DNA of 22,744 nt from Clostridia bacterium (GTDB lineage Bacteria; Bacillota; Clostridia; Monoglobales; Firm-18). The stretch covers positions 1 to 22,744 of the forward strand of contig JAFQVC010000026.1 of the NCBI GenBank assembly GCA_017408205.1. Direction: 5' to 3'. Positions 8,540 through 18,711 of the stretch are shown piece by piece; position 1 is the first letter of the stretch; every line of letters starts with the position of its first letter. The notes under the pieces are model-generated. The model saw nothing but the letters and a program-made list of their open reading frames with translations. It was not told where the DNA came from and made no database searches. The position numbers were made by a program, and so were the translations under genes.

Positions 8540-9412
8540 ATGGATTTAGTTGTTATTACGGGCCCCACTGCCTCGGGAAAAACTGCCTATGCAGTTTCGT
8601 ATGCTAAAAAATATAACGGTGAAATTATCAACGCTGATTCCATGCAGGTTTATAAGTATATGGATATTGGTACTGCCAAGCCGACAATGGAAGAAAGGGA
8701 AGGGATTCCCCATCATATGCTTGATATTTGCGAGCCGAATGAAATTTTTTCCGTTGCTACCTACTGCGAGATGGCACACAAATGTATTAAAGATGTTACA
8801 AAAAGAGGTAAACTGCCTGTTTTGGTTGGCGGTACAGGGTTGTATATAGATTCGGTTGTCAATTACATTACTTTTTCCGATATACCTTCGAACAAAGAAT
8901 ACTGTGACTTATTGTATAACGAGGCACATTATAACGGAAATGAATATATTTACAATAAATTACAGATAATAGATAAGGAAGCAGCCGACAAAATTGAAGT
9001 TAACGATACAAGACGTATTGTAAGGGCTTTGGAGGTATATCACACTACTGGAAAAACAATAACGTGGCACAAGGAAAATTCAAGAAGCATTCCATCCCCC
9101 TATAATGCTACAATGTACGCTTTTGATTTTGACAGAAGTGTACTTTATGACAGAATTAACAGGCGTGTAGATGTTATGATTGAAAACGGTCTTGTGGATG
9201 AAGTAAAAAAACTTGTTGAAATGGGAGTCACAAAAGACTGCACATCTATGCAGGGTATCGGATATAAAGAAATACTAATGTATCTGGACGGTTTAATTAG
9301 TTTTGATTCGGCTGTAGAAATGATTAAGCAGGGAAGCAGACGTTACGCAAAACGTCAACTAACCTGGTTTCGTGCAAACAAAAAAATTAATTGGATTATT
9401 CCGGAGGTTTGA
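8540..9412 (+). CDS. miaA: tRNA dimethylallyltransferase MiaA
   Basis: 290 residues from ATG 8540. The P-loop GPTASGKT is at residues 8-15, followed by the tRNA-recognition block NADSMQVYKYMDIGTAKP, GGTGLYID, RIVRALEVY and QGIGYKEI, all family signatures. The enzyme transfers dimethylallyl from DMAPP to A37 of tRNAs, making the substrate of MiaB. The frame stays open upstream to a TTG at 8441 inside mutL, but only ATG 8540 has a ribosome binding site (AAAAGGA, 8524-8530) and puts the P-loop at the usual distance from the N-terminus. There is a one-base gap after mutL. Its 3' end contains the hfq ribosome binding site, so translation of the two is likely coupled. Confidence 0.97.
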   Translation: MDLVVITGPTASGKTAYAVSYAKKYNGEIINADSMQVYKYMDIGTAKPTMEEREGIPHHMLDICEPNEIFSVATYCEMAHKCIKDVTKRGKLPVLVGGTGLYIDSVVNYITFSDIPSNKEYCDLLYNEAHYNGNEYIYNKLQIIDKEAADKIEVNDTRRIVRALEVYHTTGKTITWHKENSRSIPSPYNATMYAFDFDRSVLYDRINRRVDVMIENGLVDEVKKLVEMGVTKDCTSMQGIGYKEILMYLDGLISFDSAVEMIKQGSRRYAKRQLTWFRANKKINWIIPEV

Positions 9413-9417
9413 CTTGT

Positions 9418-9651
9418 ATGAGTAAAAACGATGTTAATTTGCAGGACGTATTTTTGAATCAGGCAAGGTTAGACAAAATTCCGCTTACTGTTATTATGAT
9501 TAACGGTTATCAGTTAAGAGGTGTTGTAAGCGGTTTTGACAGTTTTACTGTGATTTTGGATTGCGAAGGAAAACAAAATCTTATTTACAAGCACGGAATT
9601 TCAACAATAGTTCCACAGAGAAACGTCGTTTTTAACGCTTTGGAAAAATAG
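9418..9651 (+). CDS. hfq: RNA chaperone Hfq
   Basis: The 77-residue Sm-like protein has the N-terminal LQD (8-10), Sm1 from about residue 13 to 48 with the conserved FD pair (F40, D41), and Sm2 with YKHGISTIVP (57-66), where the RNA-binding Y-K-H triad is intact. The usual YKHAIS has Gly for Ala here. The protein forms a hexamer that binds small RNAs and A-rich mRNA parts. ATG 9418 has GGAGG at 9403-9407 inside the end of miaA. A longer TTG start at 9391 would put the ribosome binding site inside the gene and is rejected. Placement directly after miaA is the arrangement seen in many bacteria (established knowledge). Confidence 0.97.
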   Translation: MSKNDVNLQDVFLNQARLDKIPLTVIMINGYQLRGVVSGFDSFTVILDCEGKQNLIYKHGISTIVPQRNVVFNALEK

Positions 9652-9662
9652 AGGAGAAAGTT

Positions 9663-10880
9663 ATGGCTAAAGATAAAAAGATACCTGTATTTACAATTAT
9701 GGTATTGCTTGCGGTTTTTGTTATCATTTTTGCTTCGATGCTTAGAAAACCTGTCAAGACAGAAGTAATCGGCTACGGAGTTGCAGAAAATAAACTAACG
9801 GCAGATACCTACATTATTAAAGACGAAACTTTGGTTATTGCGCCCGAAACGGGAGTTTTAAACTGTCTTGTTGATGAAAACGAACGAGTTGCAAGATACA
9901 GTCATATTGCTACGGTCTTTGTGGGTGATTTTCCTGAGGAACTACAGGTTAAATTAAGAAATGTAAATGAGAAAATCAGTAAACTTGAAAATAATTTCAA
10001 TGACAGAAGTGTATATGTTTCCGATGTTGCCGCGACTGAGAATGCCATATATTCAAGAATAAACAACGTTATTGATGCGGTTTACAACAACGATTTGTCT
10101 GATTCTTTACAGTACAAAGACGACTTAAACAAAATTATCGGCAATATTAACGGTGAAAAGGTTGCCGACAACACAGAACTTGATAATTTATATAACCAAA
10201 AATCAGAAATTGAAAAGCAACTTAATGGTTCGGTTTCAAACATTTATGCACCGATTTCCGGCTTGTTCAGTTCTAAAGTTGACGGTTACGAAAGTTATTT
10301 GTCAGCAAAAAATATAACTTCATTTACTCCTTCATACATAAAAGATGCAAAACAACACAAAGAAGGAACAGCAGAAAATGCTATCAAAGGTTTGCCTGTT
10401 GTTAAGGTTTCAAACAATTATCTGTGGTATGTTACCGCAATTGTTGATTATAAATGGGCAGAAAATCTTAAAAAGGGCGATTTTGTAAGTTTAAGATTCC
10501 CGTCCATTTCTGATGACAAATACGATGCCAAGGTTAATTTCATTTCCGACGAGCAAGACGGAGAAGTTGTATTGGTTATTGCGTGCGAAAAGAATGTTAC
10601 AAATCTTTTTGGCGTAAGAGAAATAGAAGCAGAAATAGTTAAAAACTCATACAGCGGGTTCAAAATATCTAAAGAGGCAGTAAGAATTCTGCCTGACGGA
10701 ACAAGCGGAGTATATGTATTAAAAGACAGAGTAGCACGTTTCAAAACAATCGATGTATTGTATAACGGCGAAACTTATGTTATTGCAAGAGAAGACAATT
10801 CAATCAGTAACAACGTGCTTTTATATGATGAAGTTATACTTAATATTGAAAAAATAGAAGATGGTAAAATTGTTAAATAA
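9663..10880 (+). CDS. HlyD-like membrane-anchored adaptor protein
   Basis: The 405-residue product has a short basic N-terminus (MAKDKK), one transmembrane anchor at about 8-26, and a large outside domain. A lipoyl/barrel-sandwich half appears at about 58-86, a helical coiled-coil region at about 93-175, the returning half with APISGLFSS at about 209, and a beta-barrel-like part from about 245 onward. This layout matches the HlyD/membrane-fusion-protein superfamily. No ABC or RND transporter gene lies nearby, so a transport role is not supported by context; it may be a stand-alone cell-envelope protein. It lies 11 bases after hfq, with GAGGAGA before the ATG. Its end is 11 bases before yggS. 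The fold assignment is fairly confident; the function is unknown. Confidence 0.75.
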   Translation: MAKDKKIPVFTIMVLLAVFVIIFASMLRKPVKTEVIGYGVAENKLTADTYIIKDETLVIAPETGVLNCLVDENERVARYSHIATVFVGDFPEELQVKLRNVNEKISKLENNFNDRSVYVSDVAATENAIYSRINNVIDAVYNNDLSDSLQYKDDLNKIIGNINGEKVADNTELDNLYNQKSEIEKQLNGSVSNIYAPISGLFSSKVDGYESYLSAKNITSFTPSYIKDAKQHKEGTAENAIKGLPVVKVSNNYLWYVTAIVDYKWAENLKKGDFVSLRFPSISDDKYDAKVNFISDEQDGEVVLVIACEKNVTNLFGVREIEAEIVKNSYSGFKISKEAVRILPDGTSGVYVLKDRVARFKTIDVLYNGETYVIAREDNSISNNVLLYDEVILNIEKIEDGKIVK

Positions 10881-10891
10881 GGTGATAATGA

Positions 10892-11584
10892 ATGCTTATT
10901 GAAGAGAGAATAGAAGTTGTGAAAAACAACATTGAACAGTCGGCAAAATTATCAGGCAGAACATCAAAGGATATTTCCCTGATTGCTGTTTCCAAAACAA
11001 TAGATATTGAAACAGTAAAGGAAGTACATAAACTTGGTATTAATGATTTTGGCGAAAACAAACCCCAGGAACTAAGAGATAAAATTCCTGAAATTCCGGA
11101 GGCATCATGGCATATGATTGGTCGTCTTCAAAGTAACAAAATCAAGTATGTTGTCGGCAAAACAAAACTGATACAGTCTGTTGACAATTTAGAACTGATG
11201 CAAAAAATAAACGATTTTGCAATAAAAACAGGCGTTGTTCAGGATATTTTGATTCAGGTTAATATGTCGAAGGAAATCCAGAAGGCGGGAATTGATGAGA
11301 ACGATATTGACAGAATTTTACTTGAAGCGTGTAGCATGAAAAACATTAAAGTCAAAGGTCTTATGACAATAGGAAGTGCCTTTATGACAGAGTATGAACT
11401 TGAGAAAATGTTCGAAAAATGTAATAATATATTTGTTGACAAAAAGCAAAAAAAATATGATAATATAGATATGGAATATTTATCTATGGGCATGTCAGGC
11501 GACTATATGACGGCTATTCGCTGCGGCTCAAATATGGTAAGAATAGGCAGCGGGATATTTGGTCCCCGTAATTATAATATTTAG
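10892..11584 (+). CDS. YggS/YlmE-family PLP-binding protein (PLP homeostasis)
   Basis: 230 residues of the alanine-racemase-like single TIM-barrel family (YggS/YlmE/PROSC). The PLP lysine is K35 in LIAVSKT. FGENKPQEL, WHMIGRLQSNK, VKGLMTIG, LSMGMSGDY and VRIGSGIFG are the family blocks. The usual GENYVQE reads GENKPQE here, a mild variation. The family binds and buffers pyridoxal phosphate and has no established enzymatic reaction (family knowledge). ATG 10892 has AAGGTGA overlapping the preceding stop; an ATG four bases earlier hits a stop after four codons. Its place immediately before sepF, yggT and ylmH is the standard arrangement of the Firmicute division-cluster ylm genes. Confidence 0.93.
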   Translation: MLIEERIEVVKNNIEQSAKLSGRTSKDISLIAVSKTIDIETVKEVHKLGINDFGENKPQELRDKIPEIPEASWHMIGRLQSNKIKYVVGKTKLIQSVDNLELMQKINDFAIKTGVVQDILIQVNMSKEIQKAGIDENDIDRILLEACSMKNIKVKGLMTIGSAFMTEYELEKMFEKCNNIFVDKKQKKYDNIDMEYLSMGMSGDYMTAIRCGSNMVRIGSGIFGPRNYNI

Positions 11585-11596
11585 GAGGTATTTGTA

Positions 11597-12037
11597 ATGG
11601 CAAATTTCTTTGACAAAGTAAAAAACTTAATTAATTTCGACGGTGACGACGAGGATTACGAACAGGATATGTTCGAAGATATTCCCGTAAAAAACAATCC
11701 TGAGACAGAATTTAAAGTAAAAAAAGGCAAAGTTGTTAACATCAATACTACTACTCAGTTAAAAGTTGTTGTAGTTTCACCGGATTCTTTTGAAGAAGCA
11801 AGAGATATTGCGGAACATTTAAAACAGAAAAAACCTGTTGTTATCAATCTTGAATCGGTTGAAAAAGAAGTGGCAAGGAGAATTATAGACTTCTTAAGCG
11901 GCGCTGTTTATGCAACCGAAGGTAACATTCAGAAAATTTCTGCCGGTATCTTTTTGGTTGCACCTTATAACGTAGGTATTATGGGTGATTTTAAAGACGA
12001 ATTACGTAATAAAGGTGTATTTCCATGGCAATATTAA
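11597..12037 (+). CDS. sepF: Cell division protein SepF
   Basis: The 146-residue protein has an N-terminal amphipathic helix (ANFFDKVKNLINF) that in the family anchors it to the membrane, an acidic linker (about 15-45), and the SepF core domain (about 55-138) with SFEEARDIAEHLKQKKPVVIN and FLSGAVYATEG. SepF polymerises, binds FtsZ and helps anchor and shape the Z ring at the septum. The ribosome binding site AGGAGG is nearly ideal and starts just at the yggS stop. The last 13 bases overlap the start of yggT, so the two are probably coupled. Confidence 0.96.
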   Translation: MANFFDKVKNLINFDGDDEDYEQDMFEDIPVKNNPETEFKVKKGKVVNINTTTQLKVVVVSPDSFEEARDIAEHLKQKKPVVINLESVEKEVARRIIDFLSGAVYATEGNIQKISAGIFLVAPYNVGIMGDFKDELRNKGVFPWQY

Positions 12038-12282
12038 GTTTAGTCCGTATTTCACTTTATTATCTGCTTTCTGTAGTAAATTTGCTTTTGGTAGTGAGAT
12101 GTATTATATCGTGGTTTCCTGTTGGATATAATAAAATAATTGAGTTTTTGTATAACGTTACAGAACCCATATTATCCCCCATAAGAAAGCTGTTATCAAG
12201 AACAAACTACAATATGAATGTGGATTTTTCACCTGTTGTTGCTTATCTTATAATTACTTTGCTTCAAAGGTTGATTTTGTAA
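12025..12282 (+). CDS. YggT-family membrane protein
   Basis: An 85-residue integral membrane protein with two hydrophobic segments at about 5-29 and 62-84. The family's central block is present: CIISWFP, then TEPILSPIRKLL with a Pro-rich turn. YggT proteins sit in the division cluster next to SepF in Firmicutes and many other bacteria; the exact role is unknown, with links to division or envelope integrity. The start overlaps sepF by 13 bases, and AAAGGTG inside sepF (12011-12017) is the likely ribosome binding site. The stop touches the ylmH ATG with no gap. Confidence 0.92.
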   Translation: MAILSLVRISLYYLLSVVNLLLVVRCIISWFPVGYNKIIEFLYNVTEPILSPIRKLLSRTNYNMNVDFSPVVAYLIITLLQRLIL

Positions 12283-13062
12283 ATGAACAAAGAAAATTTA
12301 CTTAAACTTGGCAATAACAAGGACGAAAAACTTTTGATTTCCAAACTTGTTGATACCGCAACAGTCGCTTTAAAAACAAATTATCTGAAATGCACTAAAT
12401 TTTTAAACGGACGCGAACAGGTACTTGCAAAGTACGTGTTTAACAGTATGGGTGTAAGTTACGTTTTTTTCGGTGGTTACGACCAGTATGAACGCGCAGT
12501 TGCAGTTTGTTTTACAGATGAAGTGTACCTTGATACATATATTTATCCCGTAAAAATTCTTGATATTAACGTCAGAGACGGGTATAAACTCAATCACAGA
12601 GATTATCTTGGAAGTATTATGGGATTAGGCATAAAAAGAGAAATGATTGGTGATATAATAGCGGACAAGTCAGGTGCAAAAGTATTTGTTTATGATGAAA
12701 TTGCAGAATATTTAAAATTACAGATTTCTAAAATAGGTAACCTTGGTGCGTCGGTTGAAATTTATGAAATAGGCGATATTGTAATTCCCCAAAGACAGTA
12801 CAAAGATATTTCCTTTACTGTAAGTTCACCAAGAATTGACAGTATTGTTTCCGGTGCTACAGGGGTATCAAGAGGAGATGCGGCAACTCTTATTTCTGGT
12901 GGTAATGTTTCTCTTAACTGGGAAACTGTCGCAAGCCACAGTAAAACTGCAGAGCAGTCGCAGATTTTGTCCGTCAAAGGATATGGAAGATATAAGATTG
13001 ACAGTATCGGCGGAGTTACAAAAAAAGGCAGAATTTTTGTTACTGTTAAGAAATTCATATAA
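12283..13062 (+). CDS. ylmH: YlmH-family S4 RNA-binding protein
   Basis: 259 residues. The N-terminal two thirds is the YlmH-specific part with the pattern FLNGREQVLAKYV and the block MGLGIKREMIGDII. The C-terminal S4 domain (about 185-245) has RIDSIVSGATGVSRGDAATLI and GNVSLNW. The protein is expected to bind ribosomal RNA; work in Bacillus links YlmH to the division cluster and to 50S/ribosome quality control. Its ATG directly follows the yggT stop, with no own strong ribosome binding site, so it relies on coupling. In many Firmicutes divIVA comes next; here the unit ends and a hairpin follows 5 bases after the stop. Confidence 0.92.
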   Translation: MNKENLLKLGNNKDEKLLISKLVDTATVALKTNYLKCTKFLNGREQVLAKYVFNSMGVSYVFFGGYDQYERAVAVCFTDEVYLDTYIYPVKILDINVRDGYKLNHRDYLGSIMGLGIKREMIGDIIADKSGAKVFVYDEIAEYLKLQISKIGNLGASVEIYEIGDIVIPQRQYKDISFTVSSPRIDSIVSGATGVSRGDAATLISGGNVSLNWETVASHSKTAEQSQILSVKGYGRYKIDSIGGVTKKGRIFVTVKKFI

Positions 13063-13067
13063 TATGT

Positions 13068-13096
13068 ACAGGAACATTAATATGTTCCTGTTATTT
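13068..13096 (+). terminator. Probable terminator between ylmH and the convergent small gene
   Basis: A perfect 10-bp inverted repeat, ACAGGAACAT (13068-13077) and ATGTTCCTGT (13082-13091), surrounds the loop TAAT. The T-tract is weak (TATTT), so efficiency is uncertain. It lies six bases before the end of the - strand gene, so it may serve both convergent transcripts. Confidence 0.6.
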
Positions 13097-13097
13097 G

Positions 13098-13313
13098 CTA
13101 ATTACACCTTTTAATTATATAGAAAATAATTAACAGTATAGCAAATATTACTGCTACAATAACGAATACAGGTAATAGTGCAACCACGTTTTCAAACAAA
13201 GTTATTCCTAAAATAACTCCTACCGTCAAGCCAAGCACTATACCTAAAATTGTCAGTACTACATTAATGCAACAGATGTTACTGCATTTTTTGAAGCAAT
13301 CGGTACATGGCAT
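13098..13313 (-). CDS. Small Cys-rich two-helix membrane protein, unknown function
   Basis: I do not recognise this 71-residue protein. The N-terminus is packed with cysteines (C3, C6, C10, C14, C15), with one more at C70 by the C-terminus. Two hydrophobic helices follow, about residues 17-40 (Gly-rich, with LGLTVGVILG) and 45-67, ending in a basic KRCN tail. It is the only complete - strand gene in the window. Evidence that it is real: a strong ribosome binding site AAAGGGAGA (13321-13329 read on the minus strand) eight bases before ATG, a clean membrane-protein pattern, and no overlap with any + strand gene. The cysteines could bind metal or form disulfides (inference). No clear - strand promoter was found. 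Confidence 0.75.
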   Translation of the reverse strand: MPCTDCFKKCSNICCINVVLTILGIVLGLTVGVILGITLFENVVALLPVFVIVAVIFAILLIIFYIIKRCN

Positions 13314-13337
13314 ATTATTGTCTCCCTTTTGTTTTAT

Positions 13338-15378
<2,041 letters not shown>

Positions 15379-15396
15379 AAATTTTCAGGAACTCTA

Positions 15397-15425
15397 TTGT
15401 AAAATTTCAAGTTTTGTTATAAAAT
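15397..15425 (+). promoter_or_regulatory. Possible promoter upstream of cysE
   Basis: TTGTAA (15397-15402), 17 bases, then TAAAAT (15420-15425) in the 70-bp gap between ligA and cysE. The -35 box is only a 4/6 match, so cysE could also be read from the ligA promoter. The gap is too short for a T-box or another structured leader. Confidence 0.45.
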
Positions 15426-15436
15426 ATAAAGATAGT

Positions 15437-15443
15437 GAGGTGA
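15437..15443 (+). promoter_or_regulatory. Ribosome binding site that fixes the cysE start
   Basis: GAGGTGA at 15437-15443 lies five bases before GTG 15449. An upstream in-frame GTG at 15440 falls inside this ribosome binding site and so is unlikely to be the start. Confidence 0.75.
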
Positions 15444-15448
15444 ATAGT

Positions 15449-16096
15449 GTGTTTAAAACAATTAAAGAAGAAATTGATGTAATATTAGAACGTGACCCTG
15501 CGGCGAGAAGCAGGTGTGAAGTTTTCTTTCTTTATAGCGGATTCAAAGCAATAATTCACCATAGAATCGCACATTGGCTGTATAACCGTAAACACTATTT
15601 CCTTGCAAGATTTGTCTCGCAAAGGAGCAAGAAGATTACAGGTATTGAAATTCATCCTGCGGCAAAAATCGGCAAAGGTCTTTTTATTGACCACGGTACG
15701 GGAGTTGTAATAGGTGAAACTACTGAAATCGGCGATAACTGCACTATTTATCAGGGAGTAACTCTCGGCGGTACGGGTAAGGACAAAGGAAAACGTCATC
15801 CTACAATCGGTAACAATGTTTTAATTGGCTCAGGTGCAAAGGTTTTAGGACCTTTTACCGTTGGTGACAACTCAAAAATTGCCGCAAATGCTGTGGTTTT
15901 AAGCGAAGTACCACCCAACAGTACCTGTGTTGGTGTTCCGGGAAGAATTGTGACCATCAACAACGTAAGAATAGCACCTGTTGCTCAGGATTTAGACCAG
16001 ATACATATGCCAGACCCTGTATCTATGGAACTTTGCAAATTAAGAGCACGGCTTGAAAAATTAGAGGAGGCAAACAAATCTGATGAAACTTTATAA
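15449..16096 (+). CDS. cysE: Serine O-acetyltransferase CysE
   Basis: 215 residues starting with GTG 15449 ([11 protein letters not shown]), the same beginning as Firmicute CysE. The N-terminal helical domain contains ERDPAARSR and HRIAHWLY. The left-handed beta-helix carries [22 protein letters not shown], the glycine-rich loop [16 protein letters not shown] and repeated hexapeptides. It makes O-acetylserine from serine and acetyl-CoA, the precursor of cysteine. The short C-terminus after the helix carries a charged tail. It overlaps cysS by 14 bases, so cysteine supply and cysteinyl-tRNA synthesis are translated together. No T-box or other cysteine-sensing leader is visible. Confidence 0.96.
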   Translation: MFKTIKEEIDVILERDPAARSRCEVFFLYSGFKAIIHHRIAHWLYNRKHYFLARFVSQRSKKITGIEIHPAAKIGKGLFIDHGTGVVIGETTEIGDNCTIYQGVTLGGTGKDKGKRHPTIGNNVLIGSGAKVLGPFTVGDNSKIAANAVVLSEVPPNSTCVGVPGRIVTINNVRIAPVAQDLDQIHMPDPVSMELCKLRARLEKLEEANKSDETL

Positions 16097-17477
16097 TACT
16101 CTCACAAGACAAAAAGAAGAATTTGTACCAATAGAAAAAGATACTGTAAAAATGTATTCCTGCGGACCAACAGTGTATAATTATTTTCATATTGGAAATG
16201 CAAGACCGTTTATTGTGTTTGATTCATTAAGAAATTATCTTTCATACATTGGTTATAACGTAACTTTTGTTCAGAATTTTACTGATATTGATGATAAATT
16301 AATAAATAAAGCAAAAGAAGAAAATACTACTGTTAAAGAAATTGCAGAGACTTTTATCAAAGAGTATTTTACAGACGCTGATGCACTTGGTATCTGCAGA
16401 GCGTCCGTTCACCCAAGAGCAACAGATAATATTGATGCCATTATAGAAATTATCAAAAAACTTGAAAGTAACGGATATGCCTATGCAAAAGACGGTGACG
16501 TATATTTTTCTACAAAAAAATTCAATGAGTACGGTAAACTTTCACATCAACCTTTAGAAGATTTGGAAGCGGGTGCGCGTATAGACGTAAACGAAAGCAA
16601 AGACGACCCAATGGATTTTGCGTTGTGGAAAAAACAAAAAGAAGAGACAGAGCCGGCATGGGAAAGCCCCTGGGGAATGGGAAGACCGGGTTGGCATATA
16701 GAATGTTCAGCTATGGCTAACAGATATCTCGGCACTACAATCGACATTCACAGCGGTGGTCAGGACTTGATATTCCCTCATCACGAAAATGAAATTGCAC
16801 AGAGTGAATGTGCAAACCATGCACCTTTTGCAAAATACTGGCTTCATAACGGATATATTAATGTTGACAATGTTAAAATGTCAAAATCTCTTGGTAATTT
16901 CTTCACGGTAAGAGATGTGTTAAAAGAATTCAAACCGGAAACAATAAGATTTTTTATGTTGTCTTCTCATTACAGAAGTCCAATTAACTTTTCAAGAGAT
17001 TTAATTATTCAGGCGCAGACAGGACTTGAAAGAATATACACTTGTCTTGATAACCTTGAATTTTTAGCCCAAAATGCCGTTTCGGGTGAAATTGATGACG
17101 ATGTTAAAGAAATGTGCAGTTCGTATAAAAAATCATTCTGTGAAGCATTAGACGATGATTTTAATACTTCTCTTGCAATTTCTGTATTATTTGACTTTGC
17201 ACGCGACATTAACACAAATATCACTTCTGTAAATAACAAAGAAACAATAATGGAAGTATATGATATGTTAAAAGAGTTAGGCGGAGTTTTGGGGCTTTTA
17301 CAAAAGCAACAGGACAAAACATTGGCCGAAGATATAGAAAAATTGATTAATGAGCGTCAGCAGGCAAGAAAAGAAAAGAATTTTGCTCTTGCAGATAAAA
17401 TCCGTGATGATTTAAAAGCACAGGGAATTATTCTGGAGGATACACCTCAGGGTGTAAAATGGCATTATGAAAGTTAA
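16083..17477 (+). CDS. cysS: Cysteinyl-tRNA synthetase CysS
   Basis: 464 residues, standard length. The class I signatures are HIGN (36-39) and KMSKS (265-269). Zinc ligands specific for cysteine are visible at C27 (YSCGPTVYN), at the WHIECSAMA cysteine, and in the [12 protein letters not shown] block. The anticodon-binding helical bundle fills the C-terminal third. It charges tRNA-Cys. ATG 16083 lies inside the end of cysE, 12 bases after AGAGGAGG. Its last 11 bases overlap mrnC, the usual neighbour in Firmicutes. Confidence 0.98.
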   Translation: MKLYNTLTRQKEEFVPIEKDTVKMYSCGPTVYNYFHIGNARPFIVFDSLRNYLSYIGYNVTFVQNFTDIDDKLINKAKEENTTVKEIAETFIKEYFTDADALGICRASVHPRATDNIDAIIEIIKKLESNGYAYAKDGDVYFSTKKFNEYGKLSHQPLEDLEAGARIDVNESKDDPMDFALWKKQKEETEPAWESPWGMGRPGWHIECSAMANRYLGTTIDIHSGGQDLIFPHHENEIAQSECANHAPFAKYWLHNGYINVDNVKMSKSLGNFFTVRDVLKEFKPETIRFFMLSSHYRSPINFSRDLIIQAQTGLERIYTCLDNLEFLAQNAVSGEIDDDVKEMCSSYKKSFCEALDDDFNTSLAISVLFDFARDINTNITSVNNKETIMEVYDMLKELGGVLGLLQKQQDKTLAEDIEKLINERQQARKEKNFALADKIRDDLKAQGIILEDTPQGVKWHYES

Positions 17478-17835
17478 TGAATATTCACCGCTTGTGCTTG
17501 CTTATGTTGGCGACGCTGTGTATGAACTTTATGTAAGAAAACATATTACAAAAGACAACAACATTCAGGTTGACAAACTGCACAAAAAGGCGGTTTCTAT
17601 AGTGAAATCATCTGCTCAGGCAAACAGTTTTCATTTAATTGAAAATATGTTGACAGAAGAAGAAACAGCGGTTTTTAAACGTGGCAGAAACGCAAAATCT
17701 ACTGTCCCGAAAAATTCTGATATGAGTGAGTATAAGACCGCTACAGGTCTTGAAGCGTTAATCGGTTACATATATCTGAAAGGCGATATTATACGTCTTG
17801 ATGAGATTATGAATCTAATATTATCGGAGATTTAA
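17467..17835 (+). CDS. mrnC: Mini-ribonuclease III
   Basis: 122 residues, an RNase III catalytic domain without a double-stranded RNA-binding domain, as expected for Mini-III. The active-site block [12 protein letters not shown] carries D16 and E20; KRGRNAKS and [13 protein letters not shown] (E96) complete the site. In Bacillus the enzyme matures 23S rRNA ends (family knowledge). The start overlaps cysS by 11 bases, with AGGGTG as a modest ribosome binding site about 12 bases upstream, so coupling is likely. In many Firmicutes rlmB comes next, but not here. Confidence 0.96.
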   Translation: MKVNEYSPLVLAYVGDAVYELYVRKHITKDNNIQVDKLHKKAVSIVKSSAQANSFHLIENMLTEEETAVFKRGRNAKSTVPKNSDMSEYKTATGLEALIGYIYLKGDIIRLDEIMNLILSEI

Positions 17836-17844
17836 CGCTGAGAT

Positions 17845-18690
17845 ATGAAAAACAACGGGAAATTTATAATTAAATATTTTTACATTACATTGGGCACATT
17901 GATTGCCGCTCTTGGACTAAATCTGTTTTTGATACCAAATCAACTTGCAGTGGGGGGAGTAAGCGGACTTTCAACCGCAGTTAATCATCTGATTAATATT
18001 CCCGTTGGTACTTTGTCTGTTATTCTAAATGTTCCGCTTTTTATTCTCGGAATGATTTTTGAAGGAAAAAGTTTTGCTGTAAAGTCGTTATTTGCTACAT
18101 TTACGCTTGCGGTATTTTTAGACGTTTTCTCGTTTGTCCCGAATCTTGCACCCGATTTGGTTACTGCTTCAGTTTTTGGTGGTGCTTTAAGCGGTTTTGG
18201 TTTTGGATTAGTTCTGTTAAAGGGTGCATCAACAGGCGGTTCCGATATAATTGCGAAGATTATTAACAGACGTCGCGGGCATCTTTCTATTGGAAACATA
18301 CTGTTTGTAACGGATATTTTAATAATTTTATTTGCAACCGTTGTTTTTAAAAGCATTAATACCGGTTTATATTCGATTTTTGCGCTTTATGTATGCTCCA
18401 AAACAATAGATTTGCTGACAGAAGGAGTTAAATTTGCAAAGTTAGCGTTTATTATTTCTGATAATCACATAAATATTGCAAAAGAAATTAACCGTAAAAT
18501 TAACAGAGGAGCAACATTTTTAACTGGTAAAGGTGCGTATTCGTACAAAAGCAAATACGTTATAATGTGTTCCCTTAAAAAGAATGAAATTACAATGTTA
18601 AAAGAATTAATTTATAAAATTGACCCAAAGGCGTTTATGATTATAACTGACGCACGGGAAGTTTTAGGAGAGGGCTTTATAAAAATTTAA
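17845..18690 (+). CDS. YitT-family membrane protein with DUF2179 domain
   Basis: 281 residues. The first 180 or so hold about five hydrophobic helices, including GTLIAALGLNLFLIPNQLAVGGVSGLS, and the family block GASTGGSDIIAK near residue 129. The last roughly 60 residues form the soluble DUF2179 domain. YitT proteins are widespread in Firmicutes and their function is largely unknown; some accounts suggest a transporter-like fold. The ribosome binding site is weak: GGAGA lies 14 bases from ATG, across the mrnC stop, so it may depend on coupling with mrnC. Confidence 0.88.
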   Translation: MKNNGKFIIKYFYITLGTLIAALGLNLFLIPNQLAVGGVSGLSTAVNHLINIPVGTLSVILNVPLFILGMIFEGKSFAVKSLFATFTLAVFLDVFSFVPNLAPDLVTASVFGGALSGFGFGLVLLKGASTGGSDIIAKIINRRRGHLSIGNILFVTDILIILFATVVFKSINTGLYSIFALYVCSKTIDLLTEGVKFAKLAFIISDNHINIAKEINRKINRGATFLTGKGAYSYKSKYVIMCSLKKNEITMLKELIYKIDPKAFMIITDAREVLGEGFIKI

Positions 18691-18711
18691 ATATATTTTA
18701 GGAGGTTTATA

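Noticed and set aside
9391..9417. Longer hfq frame starting at TTG 9391
   Set aside because: The clear GGAGG for hfq lies within this extension, and ATG 9418 gives the standard N-terminus.
12836..13114. Frame-shifted + strand frame over the end of ylmH, reaching past its stop
   Set aside because: It overlaps a well-supported gene in another frame, has no family features, and crosses the hairpin; it is a chance frame.
15440..15448. cysE start at GTG 15440
   Set aside because: This codon is part of the ribosome binding site GAGGTGA; GTG 15449 has the correct spacing and matches known CysE starts.
15379..15448. Possible cysteine T-box or other riboswitch before cysE
   Set aside because: The gap is 70 bp; no T-box motif, specifier stem or terminator hairpin is visible.
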